This document shows positions 32,038 through 34,729 of a stretch of 34,729 bases of DNA, one piece after another. The position numbers and the translations under genes were made by a program. The stretch is from Welwitschia mirabilis (taxonomy: Eukaryota > Gnetophyta > Gnetopsida > Welwitschiales). Numbering within the stretch: the first letter of the stretch is position 1; each line of letters begins with the position of its first letter. The notes beneath the pieces were generated by a model. The model was not told where the DNA came from. It worked only from the letters and a program-made list of their open reading frames with translations, and did no database searches. The stretch spans positions 40,239,280 through 40,274,008 of the forward strand of contig JBOZIK010000001.1 in assembly GCA_051453625.1 (NCBI GenBank), in the 5' to 3' direction.

Positions 32038-32221
32038 TGAAGCATCTATGCTACACTGATATGGAATCTGTTCTCTAAAGTACTCCTTGAAAGCATCTTG
32101 TATTTGAAAGAGGCAAAGAGATGTAACTTATATCCAAAGGTCGTGACTTATGGAAATTAGAGACAAAGAGTTATGACAAAAGATCATGACTTATGGAAAT
32201 TGTAGAGAGTAAAAATCTTCA
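32038..32221 (-). repeat. copia-2 5' LTR (184 bp)
   Basis: TGAAGCATCTATG...AATCTTCA on the plus strand. It is shorter than the other LTR because part of the second internal unit (TTATATCC) is deleted. Confidence 0.92.
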
Positions 32222-32666
32222 ACATTTTTACCTAAAGTGTCACATACACCAATGAATGAATCTAGCATTTCCTTGCTACGGAACAAGATAACTGAAGTGT
32301 AGTTTCACTTGAGTGAATTTTAGTGGTACTTAATTAATCATATGCTCTTTAAAACACCGCCTCTAAAGCTTTCGTATGCTAAGGATATGTGAAAAGAGAC
32401 GTCTTTTTCATGAATTTAAAAACTCCTGAGACCTTAGTATCCCTTCGTGAAATACAATTAAGTCCCCTCAATGTCAGTTGATCATGCCGAAGAATATTTT
32501 AAATCTTACAGAACTTATAGAGAAATTGATCAAGATGTTGATTAATCATTCCAACTCGCTCCATAATTGTCATGTTGATGAACATTTTGTCAGCTTAGTT
32601 TCAAAGCTTGCCAATTCCTTGTTAAAAGGGGATCCTCAGATTCAAGCACTCTTAGTAGTCTATTCT
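32222..32666. other. Spacer between copia-2 and copia-3 with a coding-like fragment
   Basis: The plus strand has an open frame, 32451-32681, containing NILNLTELIEKLIKMLIN, VDEHFVSLVSKLANSLL and KGDPQIQALLVVYS. It looks like a piece of a helical, repeat-type protein. It has no ATG context and no supporting neighbour, and it runs into the copia-3 LTR, so it would be at best a truncated exon or pseudogene fragment. The family is not recognised. Confidence 0.3.
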
Positions 32667-32845
32667 TGTAATAATTACTAGACAACATATGAATAGCAAA
32701 ATGGCGTACTAGAGCCATGACACTAGGTATTACTTTATAGGAGTCAAGCGCCAATAGGTTTGTAGAATACGGTGGGTAGCTCTCTGCTGTCACCGCCCTT
32801 GAGAATGTTTGGATGTGTACCCAATGTGAGCCACACATCCCAACA
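32667..32845 (-). repeat. copia-3 3' LTR (about 179 bp, outer end uncertain)
   Basis: The inner end is firm: TGTTGGGATGTGTGGCTC follows the polypurine tract on the minus strand. The first about 36 bases align with the copia-1 LTR (GATGTGxGGCT, ACACATCC); the rest is different. A TATA-like CTATAAAG lies on the minus strand near 32740. The outer end is placed at TATTACA by loose similarity to the copia-1 LTR end; no partner LTR is in view. Confidence 0.55.
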
Positions 32846-32856
32846 ATCTCTACCTT
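32846..32856 (-). other. Polypurine tract of copia-3
   Basis: AAGGTAGAGAT on the minus strand, one base different from copia-1. Confidence 0.8.
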
Positions 32857-32859
32857 GGC

Positions 32860-33690
32860 TCAAATGGATTACATTTACAGTATTTAAGTGGTGCTTATGC
32901 CCATTAAGTCCAAATAGTATTTGAACTTTACCTTGGGAAGAGACTTGGATAACATGTCAGCAGGATTTTATGAAGTATGTATCTTTTGTATAACAATGTC
33001 TCTTATAGCAAGAGTGTCTTTAATATAGTGACGCTTCACATCAATGTGTTTGGTCCTTAAGTGATACATATCATTCTTAGTAAGATGAATAACACTTTGG
33101 CTATCACAAAANNNNNNNNNNNNNNNNNNNNNNNNNNNNNNNNNNNNNNNNNNNNNNNNNNNNNNNNNNNNNNNNNNNNNNNNNNNNNNNNNNNNAACAT
33201 ACTCTACCTTGGTTATTGATAATGCAGTAATGAATTGAAGTAACGCCTTCCGGCTGATAGCAGAATTACAGAGAGTGAAGATTTATCCTGAAAGTGATCT
33301 TCATCTATCTAAGTCACCACCATAATTAGAATCGGTAAAGCCTACTACATTAGTCGATGTAGTTCTGCTTCCATTAAACATTCAGCCTAAAGTAAAAGAG
33401 CCCTTTAAATAATAAAGGATCCATTTTACAACATTCCAATGATCCTTTCCTGGATTATGCATGTATTGACTTACAATACTAACAGCATAGGTGAGATCAG
33501 GTCTAGTGCAGATTGTAGCATACATTAAACTTCCAACAGCATTAACATTAAGGACTAGTTGATCTACTTTCAATCTCTTCTTAGGTTTTCAGATAATAAT
33601 CTAAAAATAGTTTGAAGTGAGCAGCGAAGGGAGTGGAGACAGGTTTACAATTTAACATATTGAACCTATTAAGGACTTTCTGAATATATT
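32860..33690 (-). pseudogene. RNase H and RT end of copia-3
   Basis: Minus strand: NAVGSLMYATICTRPDLTYA and QYMHNPGKDHWNVVKWIL (33382-33573), TTSTNVVGF with the DSNYGGDLDR block, and, beyond an 84-N gap, DSQSVIHLTKNDMYH, RTKHIDVKRHYIKDT and NPADMLSKSLPKVK. The Asp of the DSQ block is intact, whereas copia-1 has Asn. Several stops are present. Confidence 0.9.
33112..33195. other. Assembly gap (84 N) in RNase H of copia-3
   Basis: The homologous stretch in copia-1 (17309-17392) is exactly 84 bases, so the length is faithful. Confidence 0.95.
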
Positions 33691-33694
33691 TTCT

Positions 33695-34459
33695 TTATGA
33701 GAGAAACAATTTACCAACTTGACGATCTCTCTGAATTTCCATACCAAGAATTTTCTTAGCTTTACCCAGATCCTTCATCTCAAATGCTTTATACAGTTGT
33801 GATTTCAACTTATCAATTAAAGACTTGTTATGAGATGTGATTAACATATCATCAATGTAAAGTAATAAATACACAAAGGACATATCAGAATACTCCTGGT
33901 AATAGATACAATGATCATATTGACTTCTGTGAAAACCCTGTCTAATCATAAATGCATTAAACTTCTTGTACCACTGTCGCAGAGCTTGTTTAAGACCATA
34001 TAACGATTTATTTAGATGACACACATAACGTTCATTTCCTGGGGTTATAAAACCNNNNNNNNNNNNNNNNNNNNNNNNNNNNNNNNNNNNNNNNNNNNNN
34101 NNNNNNNNNNNNNNNNNNNNNNNNNNNNNNNNNNNNNNNNNNNNNNNNNNNNNNNNNNNNNNNNNNNNNNNNNNNNNNNNNNNNNNNNNNNNNNNNNNNN
34201 NNNNNNNNNNNNNNNNNNNNNNNNNNNNNNNNNNNNNNNNNNNNNNNNNNNNNNNNNNNNNNNNNNNNNNNNNNNNNNNNNNNNNNNNNNNNNNNNNNNN
34301 NNNNNNNNNNNNNNNNNNNNNNNNNNNNNNNNNNNNNNNNNNNNNNNNNNNNNTCGAAGTGTTATTTTTATGAAGACTATCCATTTCTATATTCATTATC
34401 ATTAACCACATAGAGGAGTCAGCACAAGAAACATCTTCTAAATAAGATGAAGGTTCCAT
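33695..34459 (-). pseudogene. Reverse transcriptase of copia-3, long open stretch with internal gap
   Basis: From the ATG at 34459: MEPSSYLEDVSCADSSMW, then a 299-N gap, GFITPGNERYVCHLNKSLYG, LKQALRQWYKKFNAFMIRQG, YIDD (33848-33859), and KAFEMKDLGKAKKILGMEIQ to a stop at 33695-33697. About 35 codons before and 119 after the gap are free of stops, so RT decayed less than in copia-1. The first catalytic Asp falls inside the gap. The frame is probably part of a longer polyprotein. Confidence 0.9.
34055..34353. other. Assembly gap (299 N) in RT of copia-3
   Basis: The homologous interval in copia-1 (16156-16453) is 298 bases, so the gap size is realistic. Confidence 0.95.
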
Positions 34460-34729
34460 ACCTTCAGGAATTTCCTAGGCAACTGAGAGCATATGCAATC
34501 AACTCTTCATCAGTGTTAAGATATCTAGCTAGTTTCTTTATCATTCTCCTCGAATGATTTTGAGCAATTGAATAATCCTACTGTGGTTGATTAGGAGTAC
34601 TAATACTTGGAGTATTTGCTTTAATACTCATTTTAGTAGAGGAGGAAGGTGTGGAATTTATAATAGTCGATGGAGAGAATGTAACCTCTAACTCCACCTA
34701 CTTGTTAGACTTATGATCTGTTACTTCTT
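34460..34729 (-). pseudogene. Integrase-RT linker of copia-3
   Basis: Ser/Pro/Thr-rich minus-strand text matching copia-1 15787-16049 (shared blocks such as VNSTPSS, SISTP and the KKLARYL region). A stop lies close to the RT start in both copies. The sequence continues past the window edge. Confidence 0.8.

Larger units (their letters stand above)
26965..32221 (-). mobile_element. Ty1/copia retrotransposon 'copia-2', complete but degenerate
   Basis: LTRs of 191 and 184 bp with TGAAG...CTTCA ends bound the element. On the minus strand the order is LTR (32221-32038), Met-tRNA primer site, gag, protease, integrase, RT, RNase H, polypurine tract, LTR (27155-26965). The LTRs differ at roughly 15% of sites with two small indels, so it is older than copia-1. 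All pol domains are recognisable, but stops and frameshifts break every one, and the protease active site is mutated. Two N gaps lie inside (10 and 583). The LTR and protein sequences are clearly a different family from copia-1 and copia-3. Confidence 0.95.
32667..34729 (-). mobile_element. Ty1/copia retrotransposon 'copia-3', 3' part, cut by window end
   Basis: The minus strand carries the linker, RT, RNase H, polypurine tract and 3' LTR in the same order as copia-1. The protein text is very similar (MEPSSYLEDVSCADSS, LLLYIDDMLITSHNKSLIDK). The two are one family in inverted orientation about 17 kb apart. Gag, protease and integrase lie beyond the window. Two N gaps (84 and 299). It is better preserved than copia-1: RT after the gap is open for about 120 codons. 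Confidence 0.93.

Overview
The window looks like nuclear DNA of a seed plant with a large, transposon-rich genome. It is AT-rich (about 70% A+T by eye), has many simple repeats, and holds several decayed Ty1/copia-type LTR retrotransposons primed by initiator-Met tRNA. The lineage cannot be fixed from this sequence. There is no intact host gene, tRNA, rRNA or CRISPR array. Nine runs of N interrupt the sequence.

Layout. 1-2430: AT-rich, no recognisable feature. 2440-2930: LTR-like promoter DNA with a TATA box, a perfect 16-bp palindrome and a 17-bp inverted repeat. 2931-3995 and 10486 to about 10774: two halves of one minus-strand copy ('C3') of an unnamed dispersed repeat, split by a 6.5-kb LTR element (4001-10480). 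That element has 1.3-1.4 kb LTRs and a near-perfect 5-bp target duplication. It carries no gag-pol motif I can recognise, but it has a decayed coding-like tract on the minus strand. 10775-10888: a (CA)n tract. 11023-11845: plus-strand LTR-like DNA. 11973-17900: a complete but dead Ty1/copia element ('copia-1', plus strand) with 241-bp LTRs, a Met-tRNA primer site, an unusual C-rich leader of about 1.4 kb, and gag, protease, integrase, RT and RNase H remnants. A 127-bp direct repeat abuts it on both sides. About 18755-19750: a decayed coding-like tract of unknown family. 20525-20880: very AT-rich DNA. 21398-22525 and about 23050-25555: two more copies ('C1', 'C2') of the C repeat. About 25640-26560: a strongly G-depleted tract. 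26965-32221: a second complete copia element ('copia-2', minus strand). About 32667-34729: the 3' part of a third ('copia-3', minus strand, related to copia-1), running off the window.

History by nesting and LTR divergence (counted by eye): the C repeat is oldest. The 4.0-10.5 kb element inserted into C3 (LTRs about 19% different in one sampled stretch). Copia-2 followed (about 15%), then copia-1 (about 9%). None of the elements appears autonomous: coding regions carry many stops and frameshifts, and several catalytic residues are changed, mostly by G-to-A transitions on the coding strand.
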